Assembly: GCF_900113835.1 (NCBI RefSeq)
Contig: NZ_FOQV01000009.1
Location: 1 to 64,000, forward strand
Source: Allobosea sp. OK403
Lineage (GTDB): Bacteria > Pseudomonadota > Alphaproteobacteria > Rhizobiales > Beijerinckiaceae
Length of the DNA: 64,000 bases
Direction of reading: 5' to 3'
Shown: positions 1 through 9,272 of the stretch, one piece after another
How positions within the stretch are numbered: the stretch's first letter is position 1
Layout: every line of letters begins with the position of its first letter
Notes under the pieces: generated by a model
Databases searched by the model: none
What the model saw: only the letters and a program-made list of their open reading frames with translations
Told to the model about the DNA's origin: nothing
Program-made: the position numbers and the translations under genes

Positions 1-321
1 GCGCGCGTGCTCTATCCCGGCCTGCCGCAGCACCCCGGTCACGACATCGCCGCGCGCCAGATGGAAGGCGGCTTCGGCTTCATGCTCTCGGTGCAGGTGA
101 CGGGCGGCGAAGCGGCTGCGATCAAGGCGGCGGCTCATGTCGAGCTCTACAAGCGCGCCACCTCGCTCGGCGGCGTCGAGAGCCTGATCGAGCATCGCGC
201 CTCGATCGAGGGCGCGGGCTCGCCCTGCCCCACCGATCTGCTCAGACTCTCGACCGGCATCGAGGATGTCGAGGACCTCTACGCCGACCTCGACCAGGCG
301 CTGAAAGCCGGGCACGATTGA
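1..321 (+). CDS. Cys/Met-metabolism PLP-dependent enzyme, C-terminal end (partial)
   Basis: The frame is open from the first base, so the start lies outside the window; 106 residues and a stop are visible. The segments YPGLPQHPGHDIAARQM, SLGGVESLIEHRAS and RLSTGIEDVEDLYADL match the C-terminal domain of the trans-sulfuration family (cystathionine gamma-synthase, beta- or gamma-lyase, methionine gamma-lyase). The family forms cytosolic tetramers that use PLP on sulfur amino acids. The PLP lysine and the residues separating synthase from lyase are upstream and unseen, so the exact reaction cannot be assigned. The next gene starts 16 bp downstream on the same strand. Confidence 0.85.
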   Translation, partial: ARVLYPGLPQHPGHDIAARQMEGGFGFMLSVQVTGGEAAAIKAAAHVELYKRATSLGGVESLIEHRASIEGAGSPCPTDLLRLSTGIEDVEDLYADLDQALKAGHD

Positions 322-337
322 GCGTCGGGCCTTAACG

Positions 338-1243
338 ATGCGTAGCGAGGCAGCAGCGTCAGCCGAGACCGCCAATCAGCGGTCAGGTCGGATTCTTCTC
401 ATGGTCACAGCAATCGGCTGGGGGCTGAACTGGTCCGTCCTCAAATTCGTTCTCCAGGACTGGCCTCCCTTGTTCGCGCGCGGTAGCGCCGGACTGCTAG
501 GTGCGGTCGGCCTGGCCGCCTTTGCGGCATTCCGCGGCGAGTGTTTCGTGGTGCCGAGAGAGGCGCGCCTACGCCTTGCCGCGGCAGCCGGCATCAACGT
601 CTTCGCCTGGATGGGCTTCACCGCTCTGTCGCTGAACTGGCTCAAGGTCTCGGAAGGGGCGCTCATCGCCTATTCCATGCCGATATGGGCGATGCTGATC
701 GCGTGGCCTCTGCTCGGCGAACGACCGAACAACCGCAGTTTGCTGGCGCTGGCACTGGGTGTGTCTGGGATCGCCGTGCTGATGGGCGGTCCCGATCTGG
801 CTGGCGGCAAGCTCCCCGGAATCCTGTTTGCGCTCGCCGCCGCGATCCTGTTCGCCATCGGCACGGTCACAGCCCGCATGACCGTTCCCATGAATCCAAC
901 CGCACTGACCGCGTGGCAGGTGGCTCTGGGCTGTCTGCCGATGGTGATACTGAGCTTGTTCCTAGAGCAGCCGCATATCTTCTCGCTGTCCCTCCCGGGC
1001 CTCTGTGGCCTTGTCTATATGGCGGCGGGCCCGATGGCGCTGTGCTACCTGACTTGGTTTGGCGCGCTCAGGCGCCTGCCCGCTTCAGTCGCTGCGACCG
1101 GTATGCTGCTTGTCCCGATCGTCGGGGCGCTCTCGGCCATTCCGTTGCTCGGAGATCGCCTGGGTGGGCGGGAAATTCTTGCTGTCGCCCTGACATTGAG
1201 CGGTGTCGGGCTGGCGCTGCGGCGCTCAGGAAAGCTCACCTGA
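338..1243 (+). CDS. EamA/DMT-superfamily inner-membrane transporter
   Basis: A 301-residue hydrophobic protein with about ten predicted membrane segments arranged as two EamA repeats (roughly residues 20-145 and 155-295). Each repeat ends in the typical short acidic turn (LLGERP and LLGDRLGGRE), and GWGLNWSVLKF near the N-terminus is the usual family opening. Members export amino acids, purines or other small metabolites. The substrate is unknown; the sulfur amino acid gene 16 bp upstream hints at co-transcription and a related substrate, but that is inference. No strong ribosome-binding site precedes the ATG. The gene ends convergently with the ABC exporter. Confidence 0.85.
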   Translation: MRSEAAASAETANQRSGRILLMVTAIGWGLNWSVLKFVLQDWPPLFARGSAGLLGAVGLAAFAAFRGECFVVPREARLRLAAAAGINVFAWMGFTALSLNWLKVSEGALIAYSMPIWAMLIAWPLLGERPNNRSLLALALGVSGIAVLMGGPDLAGGKLPGILFALAAAILFAIGTVTARMTVPMNPTALTAWQVALGCLPMVILSLFLEQPHIFSLSLPGLCGLVYMAAGPMALCYLTWFGALRRLPASVAATGMLLVPIVGALSAIPLLGDRLGGREILAVALTLSGVGLALRRSGKLT

Positions 1244-1358
1244 CCTTGTCCGTAACGTCGATTTCAACGTCCGCTTCCCACCCCTTGCGGACTCTCCGAA
1301 AACCGGCCTTCCGACAGGCTCGCTTGCAAGCCGGCAGGAGTTGCGCCGGCGGGGAGGC

Positions 1359-3209
1359 TTACCGCTTCAGGGAATCCTGCGGGCGTGGTGGCACGATAAA
1401 GCCTCCCGATTGATGCGCCCACAGCTCGGCGTAGAGCCCGCCGCGATCAAGCAACTCCGCATGGGAGCCTTGATCGACAATGCGCCCGCCATCCATCACC
1501 ACAAGCCGGTCCATGAGTTGCAGCGTGGAGAGGCGATGCGCGATGGCGATGACGGTCTTTCCGCGCATGAGGTCCGAGAGCGCATCCTGGATCGCGGCCT
1601 CGACCTGCGAGTCGAGGGATGACGTCGCCTCGTCGAGTAGGAGAATCGGGGCGTCCTTCAGGATCACCCGCGCGATGGCGATGCGCTGGCGCTGTCCGCC
1701 GGAGAGCTTGACGCCACGCTCGCCGACGAAGGCCTCGAAACCTTGGCGCCCCTTGCTGTCCACCAGCTTGTCGATGAAGCCGTCGGCTTGCGCCTTCCGG
1801 GCCGCGTCACGCATCATCTCCTGATCGGCGTCGTGGCGGGCGTAGAGGATGTTCTCGCCGATGGAGCGGTGCAGGAGCGAGGAATCCTGAGCCACCAATG
1901 CGATCCGGGCGCGCAGCGACTCTTCGGTGACGCCGGCGATGTCCTGGCCGTCGATCAGGATACGGCCCGATTGCGGTTCGTAGAAGCGCAGCAGCAGATT
2001 GACGAGCGTGGACTTGCCCGCGCCCGAGCGCCCGACCAGGCCGACCTTTTCGCCGGCGCCAACGGTCAGGGATAGCCCGTCCACCACGCGGTGCGGCTTG
2101 GCGTAGTGAAAATGCAGATCCTCGAACCGGATCTCGCCATGGCGAGCCGCGAGCGGGTGCGCATCGGGCCTGTCGAGCTGGCTCAGCGGCTGCGCGATCG
2201 TCTTCATGCCTTCCTGGACGACGCCGATATTCTCGAAAATCCCTGAGATTTCGAACGCCACCCAATTTGACATGGCGATGATCTGGGTTGTCAGAAGAAC
2301 GGCGGTCGTCAGCGTGCCCGCATCGACGCGTCCCTGCGAGAACAGCCAGACGCCGATACCGCAGGTTGTCGCCAACAGGATCGCGTTGAGGCAGACCAGA
2401 CAGAAGACATAGACGGTATTGAGTCGCTGCTGGCGGGCGAAAGCGGCCTGGAAGCGCTGGAAGCCGTCGCGAATATAGGCGTCATCATCGCTCCGGCGCC
2501 CGAACAGCTTGACGGTCATCATATTGGTGAAGGTGTCGACGATCTTGCCGGAGATGGCCGAGCGCATCTCCGAGGTCTCGCGCGAGCGGACCTGCACCTT
2601 CGGCAGCGTGTAGGCGAGGAGCGCACCGTAGAACAGAAACCAGGCCAGCATCGGCGCGGCCAGGCGAATGTCCTGCGTGCCGAGAAGGCCGATCGCGGTC
2701 GCGCCGAAAATCAGGATCTGCCAGACCGCGCGAACGAAGGAGACGATGGTATCCCGCAGCGGCCGGCCCGTCTGCGTGACCCGGTTGGCCAAGCGCCCGG
2801 CGAAGTCGTCATGAAAGAAGGCCAGCGGCTGGCGGACGACGTGCCAGTAATTCTGCCAGTGAATCAGCGTCGTGAAAGAGACGGCGATCGAGTGGTTCAC
2901 GAGCAGGCGAAACAGGATCGTGCCGAGCGGGCGCACCACGAGCACGATCGCCGCCATGATCAGGAGCAGATGGCCAGCCGCGTCGAAAACGCGCTCGCGC
3001 GGCACCGACGACAGGATGGAGACGAGGCGCCCGATCAGATAAGGCACCACGGCGTCAACGACGGCAAGCGCAAAGCCGAGGATGAACAGCGCCGCGAACA
3101 GGCCCTTCGCCTGGCGGATGAAATGCCAATAGAATGTTCGTAGTCCGCTGGGAGGCTCTCCCGGAGGCGATGCTGTCGAATCAACAAGTGAATCGAAGAA
3201 GCTGAACAT
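1359..3209 (-). CDS. ABC exporter, fused permease and ATPase (half-transporter)
   Basis: 616 residues: an N-terminal type-1 exporter membrane domain (about residues 30-340, six helices) followed by a nucleotide-binding domain. The ATPase motifs are intact: Walker A GRSGAGKST, signature LSGGQRQRIAIARV, Walker B ILLLDEATSSLD and the switch histidine in AIAHRLSTL. It is of the lipid/multidrug exporter class (MsbA/MdlB-like) and should act as a homodimer in the inner membrane. AAGGAACG stands immediately before the ATG, supporting the start. No partner gene is adjacent, and the substrate cannot be inferred. Confidence 0.9.
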   Translation of the reverse strand: MFSFFDSLVDSTASPPGEPPSGLRTFYWHFIRQAKGLFAALFILGFALAVVDAVVPYLIGRLVSILSSVPRERVFDAAGHLLLIMAAIVLVVRPLGTILFRLLVNHSIAVSFTTLIHWQNYWHVVRQPLAFFHDDFAGRLANRVTQTGRPLRDTIVSFVRAVWQILIFGATAIGLLGTQDIRLAAPMLAWFLFYGALLAYTLPKVQVRSRETSEMRSAISGKIVDTFTNMMTVKLFGRRSDDDAYIRDGFQRFQAAFARQQRLNTVYVFCLVCLNAILLATTCGIGVWLFSQGRVDAGTLTTAVLLTTQIIAMSNWVAFEISGIFENIGVVQEGMKTIAQPLSQLDRPDAHPLAARHGEIRFEDLHFHYAKPHRVVDGLSLTVGAGEKVGLVGRSGAGKSTLVNLLLRFYEPQSGRILIDGQDIAGVTEESLRARIALVAQDSSLLHRSIGENILYARHDADQEMMRDAARKAQADGFIDKLVDSKGRQGFEAFVGERGVKLSGGQRQRIAIARVILKDAPILLLDEATSSLDSQVEAAIQDALSDLMRGKTVIAIAHRLSTLQLMDRLVVMDGGRIVDQGSHAELLDRGGLYAELWAHQSGGFIVPPRPQDSLKR

Positions 3210-3400
3210 CGTTCCTTATGGTTGCTGTGCCGCCGCCATGGCAACCTCGAATGGTCGCTGTCAGAGGCGAGTTCTCAACTCATCTTGTGGACGTTTTCTG
3301 TCTTGGCCTGTTCTGTCTTGGCCTCTTGTCGCCAACGCGTAAGGCTCTCGGGCAGGTTGGAATAGAAGGCGGATCGGCATAGGTCATGCCGGCAAACGGA
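3210..3400. other. Intergenic region with a 15-bp tandem repeat
   Basis: Spacer between the divergent ABC exporter and parDE. The only structure seen is two adjacent 15-bp copies of TTCTGTCTTGGCCT plus G or C at 3296-3310 and 3311-3325. The exporter promoter should lie in its left part, but no convincing -35/-10 pair stands out. Confidence 0.4.
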
Positions 3401-3415
3401 TAGGATACAATCCTA
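3401..3415. promoter_or_regulatory. Palindrome upstream of parD, probable autoregulatory operator
   Basis: TAGGAT-ACA-ATCCTA is a perfect inverted repeat with 6-bp arms and a 3-bp spacer, ending 37 bp before the parD start. ParD-type antitoxins bind short palindromes in their own promoters through an RHH fold, so the position fits autoregulation. The operator role is inferred; only the symmetry and position are seen. Confidence 0.55.
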
Positions 3416-3452
3416 CTGCGTGCTATAAGCGAGCTAAGGAAAGGCTCCGACC

Positions 3453-3734
3453 ATGAGAACCACTCAACAAATGAGCATCACCCTTCCGCTGGAACTGGCG
3501 CGGATGGTGAAATCCAAGGTCGAGGCAGGCGGCTACGCCTCCGAGAGCGAGGTCATCCGCGAAGGCTTGCGGGCGCTGCTGGAACGTGACGCCGTGGTGG
3601 AGCGGTGGCTTCAGGACGAGGTCGGGCCGAGCCTCGACCGCTACCGCGCCGATCCGGCCAGGGGCGCGCCGCTCGACGAGGCGTTCGGACGCCTCACCGC
3701 CAGGATGAACGCAGACGCCGACAAAGCGCGCTGA
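3453..3734 (+). CDS. parD: ParD-family antitoxin (type II TA)
   Basis: 93 residues. The N-terminus (QQMSITLPLELARMVKSKV, then GGYASESEVIREGLRAL) is the ribbon-helix-helix DNA-binding domain of ParD/CC2985-type antitoxins, and the charged C-terminal half (residues 45-93) would wrap the toxin. AAGGAAAGG stands upstream of the ATG. The parE start follows 2 bp after the stop, so the two are translated together. Expected role: neutralise ParE and repress the operon via the upstream palindrome. Confidence 0.9.
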   Translation: MRTTQQMSITLPLELARMVKSKVEAGGYASESEVIREGLRALLERDAVVERWLQDEVGPSLDRYRADPARGAPLDEAFGRLTARMNADADKAR

Positions 3735-3736
3735 CC

Positions 3737-4039
3737 ATGGTCCACCGCATCAGGCTTTTGCCGGAGGCGGAGGCCGACCTTGCCGCCATCTACGACTACA
3801 TCCGGGATCAAGCCTCGCAGGCCATTGCCCAAGGCTATGTCCAGCGCATCATGGCCTATCTGGCAGGGTTTGATACCTTCCCCGAGCGCGGAACGCGCCG
3901 CGACGACATCCGCCCGGGTCTGCGCATCGTCGGGTTCGAGCGCCGCGTGACGATCGCCTTCCTGGTGGAGGGTGACGAGGTGGTCGTGTCGAACATTCTC
4001 TATGGCGGGCGGGCATTGCCGGAAGAGACGGGTGGCTAG
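3737..4039 (+). CDS. parE: ParE/RelE-superfamily toxin
   Basis: 100 residues of the ParE/RelE fold: IRLLPEAEADLAAIYDYI at the N-terminus, then GTRRDDIRPGLRIVGFERR and the C-terminal VVVSNILYGGR, the common ParE signature. Characterised ParE proteins poison DNA gyrase; RelE relatives cleave mRNA, and sequence alone does not separate these activities here. I use the ATG 2 bp after parD; an upstream in-frame extension would run far into parD and has no support. The length is normal for the family. Confidence 0.88.
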   Translation: MVHRIRLLPEAEADLAAIYDYIRDQASQAIAQGYVQRIMAYLAGFDTFPERGTRRDDIRPGLRIVGFERRVTIAFLVEGDEVVVSNILYGGRALPEETGG

Positions 4040-4343
4040 CCCACGATAGGCATATGCGGCAAGGCCTCCATCCAGGTTGGCACATCTGCGGCCGGTATCC
4101 GACCTAGAAGCCCGCTCCATAAGATCTTCTGCCGTTGGGCGGAATTTCGCACGGCTACATTTCACATGAGGCCGTTGGAACTTCCATGAGCCCCCAGTTG
4201 TGAATGCACACCTCTTGCCACCCAACCACCTAGCGATGCGCAGCGGTGCCAAACTTGCCGCGCTCGGTGCCAGGTTGCGCATCACGATGGCCTGCTGCCG
4301 GTTCCGTGGCCATGCGGTGATGGGGCTCGTTCCGGGGACCTGC
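4040..4343. other. Intergenic region, no feature recognised
   Basis: About 300 bp between the convergent parE and MmgE/PrpD genes. Open frames on both strands give low-complexity translations that I do not recognise. It could be decayed coding DNA, but no domain, repeat or clear terminator can be supported. Confidence 0.4.
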
Positions 4344-5705
4344 TCAGCCTGACAGCTCGAAATTCGAGAGCCCGAGCACGTCAAGCGCTGCGGGATGGCT
4401 CGAGCGCGTGAACCGTTCCTGCGCTTCGTCCGCAGGGAGGCCCGAGAAACCGGCGCAATCGAGGAATTTGATCCGTCTCTCATCGGTGCTGAAGGGCAGG
4501 CTCGCTTCGCCCTTGGCTGCCTGACGGATGTCTTCGAGACGACGTCCGTCCTTCAAGTCCACAACGATGCGATGGGGCAGCCGCCCAGTGGCCGCCCTCT
4601 CGCTGGCCTGATCGTAGATCGACAATTCGGTCAGCGGGAGCAGGGCCCTTATATCGGCGCGTTGCACTGCTGCATGGGTGAAGTCCGAAAGCCCGAGCGA
4701 ATCCTGCGACAGGGCGCGCGCGAGCGCGTACTGCATCGAGAAGCGCGCCTGCATCTCATTGTCGGGGCGGGAATAGGCGAGGTTGCGGGCATGCGCCTCC
4801 GTCACAGTGACATTGATGGAGGCGACATCCTCTGCGAAGAAGCCATTGTCGCGCTTGAGATCGAGGATCGCGTCGATGGCTCGATGTGTCGCGCCGCAGC
4901 AGGGGTGCCGCTTGGCGGTCAATCCGAAGCGCTCGATTGCAAGTTCGTTCGGATGGGGGTGGCCCGGATCCTGCGACCAGCCCTTGGGATAATCGCCGCC
5001 ATAGAGCGTCAGGAAGCCCTGGCGCGATTCCAGTATATCCAGGCGGCCAGCCATGCCGGCGGCGCTGAGCTGGGCGGCATCGACCGCGTTGCGGGCTGCG
5101 AGACCGGAATGCAGCGGTTTGACGGGGGTTCCGAACTGGCCCTTGACGCCTGCCGCCATGCTGACGGCGATGCTCATCGCCTGTGCGATGCCATTGCGTT
5201 CCAGCCCCATCAGCCTTGCTACGCCGGCAGCCGCTCCGATGCAGCCGACAGTCGAGGTCGCATGCCAGCCGGCCGTATAGTGCGAGGGGTTCACGCCGCG
5301 GCTGATCCAGGCCTGTGCCTCCAACCCGACGATATAGGCCTCGAGCATCTGCCGGCCATCGCGACCAAAGGCCTGGGCAGTGGCAAGCAGCGCCGGCACA
5401 AGAACCGCTGAGGCATGGGTTGTGGCGCCGTGGAAGTTGTCGTCGAAATCGAGCGCATGGGCCGCGACCCCATTGACCAGGGCGGCGATCGCGGGATCGG
5501 TGCGGGCGCCGGTAACGACCGCGCTGGTTCCACTACGGGGCCGCGTCTCGAAGGCCCGGGCGGTAGCAAGGGTCGCAGGGTCGCTTCTACCGGCGATGAT
5601 GCAGCCGATGGTGTCGCAGAAGCCGTGCTCGGCACGCGCGATCGCCGTGGGGGAGAACGCTGCCGCGCCCGCGCACCAGTCGGCAATGGCCTCGATGACG
5701 GTCAT
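4344..5705 (-). CDS. MmgE/PrpD family protein
   Basis: 453 residues of the MmgE/PrpD superfamily (2-methylcitrate dehydratase, cis-aconitate decarboxylase, itself-related lyases). The N-terminal helical domain carries HALDFDDNFHGATTHASA, the conserved active-site region, and KRHPCCGATHRAIDA corresponds to the conserved lysine-histidine loop. The ATG at 5705 is chosen because TGAGGAAC lies 5 bp ahead; an in-frame ATG at 5747 would overlap the upstream gene and lacks a site. As last gene of the peptide operon it probably acts on a carboxylic acid derived from the imported substrate; the true substrate is unknown. Confidence 0.88.
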   Translation of the reverse strand: MTVIEAIADWCAGAAAFSPTAIARAEHGFCDTIGCIIAGRSDPATLATARAFETRPRSGTSAVVTGARTDPAIAALVNGVAAHALDFDDNFHGATTHASAVLVPALLATAQAFGRDGRQMLEAYIVGLEAQAWISRGVNPSHYTAGWHATSTVGCIGAAAGVARLMGLERNGIAQAMSIAVSMAAGVKGQFGTPVKPLHSGLAARNAVDAAQLSAAGMAGRLDILESRQGFLTLYGGDYPKGWSQDPGHPHPNELAIERFGLTAKRHPCCGATHRAIDAILDLKRDNGFFAEDVASINVTVTEAHARNLAYSRPDNEMQARFSMQYALARALSQDSLGLSDFTHAAVQRADIRALLPLTELSIYDQASERAATGRLPHRIVVDLKDGRRLEDIRQAAKGEASLPFSTDERRIKFLDCAGFSGLPADEAQERFTRSSHPAALDVLGLSNFELSG

Positions 5706-5715
5706 ATGATGTTCC

Positions 5716-7629
5716 TCACATGCGACGCAGCGACGATGGCGGGACAAGCGGCAGGATGATCCGGGAGGGTCGCTCCGCCGAGAGATGGACGGTGTTGCGG
5801 GCGATGTTGCAGGCGCGTCCCGTGCCCTCGGGCTCGCCCGTATTGGGGTTGACGTCGAATTTCGGGAAATTGGACGAGGAGATGTCCAGCCTGATGCGAT
5901 GGCCCGCCTTGAAGAGATTGGCCGTGGCGAAGGGCTCGATCACGATGCGGAAGACCGCGCCCGGCTCGAGCGCCGATGGCTTTTCCCAGGATTCGCGATA
6001 CCGGCAGCGGAAGATGCCGTCGGTCAGGTTCATGGCGAAGCCGGTCGGATAATCGGCGGAGGGCGGGTGCACGTCGATGAGCTTGGCGGTGAAATCGGTA
6101 TCCGGCGCATCCGACGACACCCAGAGCTCGACCGTGACAGGCCCGACCAGAGCCAGGTCTTCACGAAGCGGTGCGGTCTCGAACATGAGGACGTCGGGCC
6201 GCGAGGACAAAGGCAGGCCGGGCGTCGCGCAACCGAAGAAGCGCAGATCCTCGCGCTGGTCATAGGCTCCGCCCTCGAAGACCGGCTGGCCGCTGGTCAG
6301 CGCTCCGCCAATCGTCGGAACCGGATTGCGCGGATCGAAATCATAGGTGAGGCGGCTGCTCGGCGAGACCGGCGGCTCGGTTGATAGGCTGCCGTCATCA
6401 TGCGGATAGAATGCGGTCGGGCGAGCCTCCGGCAGGGGCCATTGCGTGGCGCCGATCCAATGCCCGCCATGATCGAGATGTCCATCCGGCGTGCGCTGGC
6501 CGGAGCCTCCGCCCATCAGGAAAAGCCGGATCGCCACGTCGCTTTTCGGGGCCTCTTCGCCCTTCAGCCAGGCGTCGAAACAGGAGATGCGGAAAGAGGT
6601 CCAGCTCGCTGCGACATTGCCGTCGAAGATGGCATCCGGCCCGAAATCGACATCACCGAAAACGCGCTCGGTCCGGTTGCCATGGGTCCAGGGGCCCATG
6701 ATGACCTGCGGCCGGTGATCGCCGTGGCTCAGGCCTGCGAGGTTCTCAAAAGTGGTCGGGACATAGACGTCGTACCAGCTCGACATCAGGAGCACCGGGA
6801 TGTCGGGGATCTTGTCGTAATAGCCGGCCGCATAGAGGCCGATCACCTTCCAATAATCGTCGAAGTTTCCGTGCCGCCACTGGTCGAGCAGGTAGGCCTC
6901 GTATTCCGGCTCCCATCGCACCGGCGAATTGCCTTTCGACCAGGGCATCCGCTTGAACCAGGCCGTGACGTCTTCCGCGGCGAGGGCGGCGCGCAGCCCC
7001 GGCTCGGCTTCGCAGGCGCGGCTGTCCTGTGCATGGTTCCAGGCCCAGGTTGCCTGTTTGAGCTCGAATGCGCCACCTTGCCGGATACCGCAGCGATAGG
7101 CGTCGGAGAAGCCGCCGGAATCGAGGATCATTCCGGCAAGCGCCGGCGGTGCCAGGCAGGCGGCGGCCATCTGCGTGTGGGCCGCATAGGACAGGCCCAT
7201 CGTGCCGACCTTGCCCGTGCACCAGGGCTGAGCCGCGATCCAGGCGATGGTATCGTAGCCGTCCGGTCCCTCCGCGACATATTTCGTGAACAGGCCTTGC
7301 GAGCGATGTCGCCCCCGGCAGTCCTGGAAAACCAGGGCATAGCCGGCCGCGCAGAAGGCCGCGGCCGTCTCCTCGCGCGTCATCGGCGTATCCGCGCCAA
7401 CCGCCAATTCCGCGCGCGACGGCTTGTGCTTGCCATAAGGCGTTCGCTCCAGAACCGCATGGAACGGCCCATTCCGGTTCGCGGGCAGATAGATGTCGGT
7501 CGCCAGCTGGATGCCGTCGCGCATCGCGATCATCACATCGCGGAAGCACAGCAGGGTGGCCGAGATTCGTTCGGGCTCGGGAAGTGCGGCCACGCCAGCG
7601 GCGGGCGTGTTGAGCGTGAGGAGCGACAC
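5716..7629 (-). CDS. CocE/NonD family hydrolase (X-Pro dipeptidyl-peptidase S15 type)
   Basis: 637 residues. The alpha/beta-hydrolase domain opens with MRDGIQLATDIYLP and carries the nucleophile elbow GTMGLSYAAHTQ and the histidine loop MGPWTHGNRTE; the C-terminal half is the jelly-roll domain (for example VELWVSSDAPDTDFTAKL). Relatives are cocaine esterase, glutaryl-acylases and X-prolyl dipeptidyl peptidase. Translation starts at GTG with GGAGA just upstream. There is no signal peptide, so it should be cytosolic. Its place after peptide-transporter genes points to hydrolysis of an imported acylated peptide, amide or ester; this is inference. Confidence 0.88.
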   Translation of the reverse strand: MSLLTLNTPAAGVAALPEPERISATLLCFRDVMIAMRDGIQLATDIYLPANRNGPFHAVLERTPYGKHKPSRAELAVGADTPMTREETAAAFCAAGYALVFQDCRGRHRSQGLFTKYVAEGPDGYDTIAWIAAQPWCTGKVGTMGLSYAAHTQMAAACLAPPALAGMILDSGGFSDAYRCGIRQGGAFELKQATWAWNHAQDSRACEAEPGLRAALAAEDVTAWFKRMPWSKGNSPVRWEPEYEAYLLDQWRHGNFDDYWKVIGLYAAGYYDKIPDIPVLLMSSWYDVYVPTTFENLAGLSHGDHRPQVIMGPWTHGNRTERVFGDVDFGPDAIFDGNVAASWTSFRISCFDAWLKGEEAPKSDVAIRLFLMGGGSGQRTPDGHLDHGGHWIGATQWPLPEARPTAFYPHDDGSLSTEPPVSPSSRLTYDFDPRNPVPTIGGALTSGQPVFEGGAYDQREDLRFFGCATPGLPLSSRPDVLMFETAPLREDLALVGPVTVELWVSSDAPDTDFTAKLIDVHPPSADYPTGFAMNLTDGIFRCRYRESWEKPSALEPGAVFRIVIEPFATANLFKAGHRIRLDISSSNFPKFDVNPNTGEPEGTGRACNIARNTVHLSAERPSRIILPLVPPSSLRRM

Positions 7630-7664
7630 GGGGGTCTCCGGAGATGAAAGGGCTGGCGATCTGA

Positions 7665-9272
7665 TCAGGGGGCGGGGCGGATCAGCGTCGCCATGGTGTA
7701 GCCATCGCCGCGCGGCGACAGTTGCAGTTTCGAGCTGATGCCCCAGCTGGATTTCAGGAAGTAGATCGGAATCAATCCGCCCTCGGAAACGGCGAGCGCC
7801 GTCGCCTGGCGAGCGAGCTTTTCACGCTCTGCCTCATCGAAACTTGTCTGTGCCTGCTCGATCAACTGATCGACCTGCGGATTGGAATAGCGGCCGCGAT
7901 TGTTGACGCCATGGTTCTTGTCCATGTCGAAGCTCTCGACGATGGTGACCAGGGACTGGATCGGGTCGCCGCTGGAACTGCCAAAGATCGACATGGCGGC
8001 TGAAAATTCCGGTTCGCCCTTCCCAGCCGCGCGTCGGAAGAACACGCTTGCCGGCAAGGCTTCCACCTTCGATCTCACGCCGATCGCGGTCAGCATCGAG
8101 GCGACGGCCTGGCAGGTCTGGCTGTCGCCGGCATAGCGGTCGTTCAGGCAATGCAGCGTCAACTGGAAGCCGTTCGGCCAGCCGGCGTCGCGCAGGAGCT
8201 GCCGGGCTCGTTGCGGGTCATAGGCCGTCTGTTTCAGCGCAGGATCATGGCCGGCGAACCCTTCCGGGGCGATTTGCCCGGCCGGCGCGGCGGCCCCCTC
8301 CATCACCCTGTCGCTGAGGCCCGCACGATTGAGGCCGAGGCTGATCGCTTCGCGGACCCGGACGTCCTTCAGCGGGTTGCGCGCCATCGGCTTGCCGTCA
8401 TTGTCGGCCACGAAGGGCGAGCTGTCGCGAAACTGGTCGAGCGTCAGATAGAGAAAGAAGATCGAGGTATCGGAGACGAGTTTGACCTTGCTCTGGTTTT
8501 GCAGACGGGCGGCGAGGCTGCCGGAAACAGCGTCGATGACGTCGTCGTCGCCCGAGAGCAGGCCCGCGACGCGGGCGCCGTCATTGGACACCGTGCGGAC
8601 GGTCACTTTCGCCCAGGGCTCCTTGGCGCCCCAATAGGCATCGTTGCGCTCCAGCACGACCTGCTGGCCCGGTGTCCAGCTCGCCCAGCGATAGGGGCCG
8701 GTGCCGATGGCCGCCTTGCCTGACTTGAAGTCTTCGGGACCTGCACCCGCGGCGGCCCGCGCCGACACCATTCCCAACGTCGTCAGATTGATCGGCAGGA
8801 GCGGGGAAGGAACCGATGTGACGATCCTCACATGAAGATCGTCGATCGGATCGACTTTCAGGATGTCCTTCAGATAGTGGCGGTATGTCCGCGGCCCGGT
8901 GACGTCCTGCGCGCGCTTGATCGAAAAGGCGACATCGCGGGCCGTGAAGTCGGAACCGTCATGGAATTTCACACCGGCGCGGAGGGTGAATTCCCAACTG
9001 GTCTCGTCGAGGCGCTTCCAGCTTTCCGCCAGTCCGGGAAGCGGCTTCAGGAAGCGATCCTGGAAAACGAGAGGCTCGTAGACATGGATCTGGACGTTGC
9101 GGTTGATCGTGAACAGCAGGTGCGGATCGGCACTGTCGACGGCCCCCTTCATCGCGATCCGCAAATCCTGCGCCCAGGCCGCCGCGGAGGGCAGGGCGAT
9201 TGCTGCGGCAAGCGCGATGGCCTTGAACGGCAGGAGGAGGCGGCCTTTCGCGGTCCGGCTTTTCGCGCTCAT
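7665..9272 (-). CDS. Peptide ABC transporter substrate-binding protein (SBP family 5), copy 1
   Basis: 535 residues with a Sec signal peptide (hydrophobic core AIALAAAIALPSAAAWAQ, cleavage after about residue 34), then the DppA/OppA-type fold. Landmarks are DPHLLFTINRNVQIHVYEPLV, WEFTLRAGVKFHDGSDFTARDV and KAAIGTGPYRW. It should sit in the periplasm and deliver dipeptides or a peptide-like solute to the transporter encoded upstream in the operon. The start overlaps the M28 gene by ATGA, showing translational coupling. It is one of two intact binding proteins in the operon, related to but clearly different from the copy at 11050-12633. Confidence 0.92.
   Translation of the reverse strand: MSAKSRTAKGRLLLPFKAIALAAAIALPSAAAWAQDLRIAMKGAVDSADPHLLFTINRNVQIHVYEPLVFQDRFLKPLPGLAESWKRLDETSWEFTLRAGVKFHDGSDFTARDVAFSIKRAQDVTGPRTYRHYLKDILKVDPIDDLHVRIVTSVPSPLLPINLTTLGMVSARAAAGAGPEDFKSGKAAIGTGPYRWASWTPGQQVVLERNDAYWGAKEPWAKVTVRTVSNDGARVAGLLSGDDDVIDAVSGSLAARLQNQSKVKLVSDTSIFFLYLTLDQFRDSSPFVADNDGKPMARNPLKDVRVREAISLGLNRAGLSDRVMEGAAAPAGQIAPEGFAGHDPALKQTAYDPQRARQLLRDAGWPNGFQLTLHCLNDRYAGDSQTCQAVASMLTAIGVRSKVEALPASVFFRRAAGKGEPEFSAAMSIFGSSSGDPIQSLVTIVESFDMDKNHGVNNRGRYSNPQVDQLIEQAQTSFDEAEREKLARQATALAVSEGGLIPIYFLKSSWGISSKLQLSPRGDGYTMATLIRPAP

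Noticed and set aside
1330..1350. Bidirectional terminator GCCGGC-N9-GCCGGC between convergent genes
   Set aside because: Arms are only 6 bp, self-complementary by base composition, and no T-tract follows; too weak to list as a terminator.
4040..4343. Transposase remnant
   Set aside because: Translations in all frames lacked any recognisable transposase segment.
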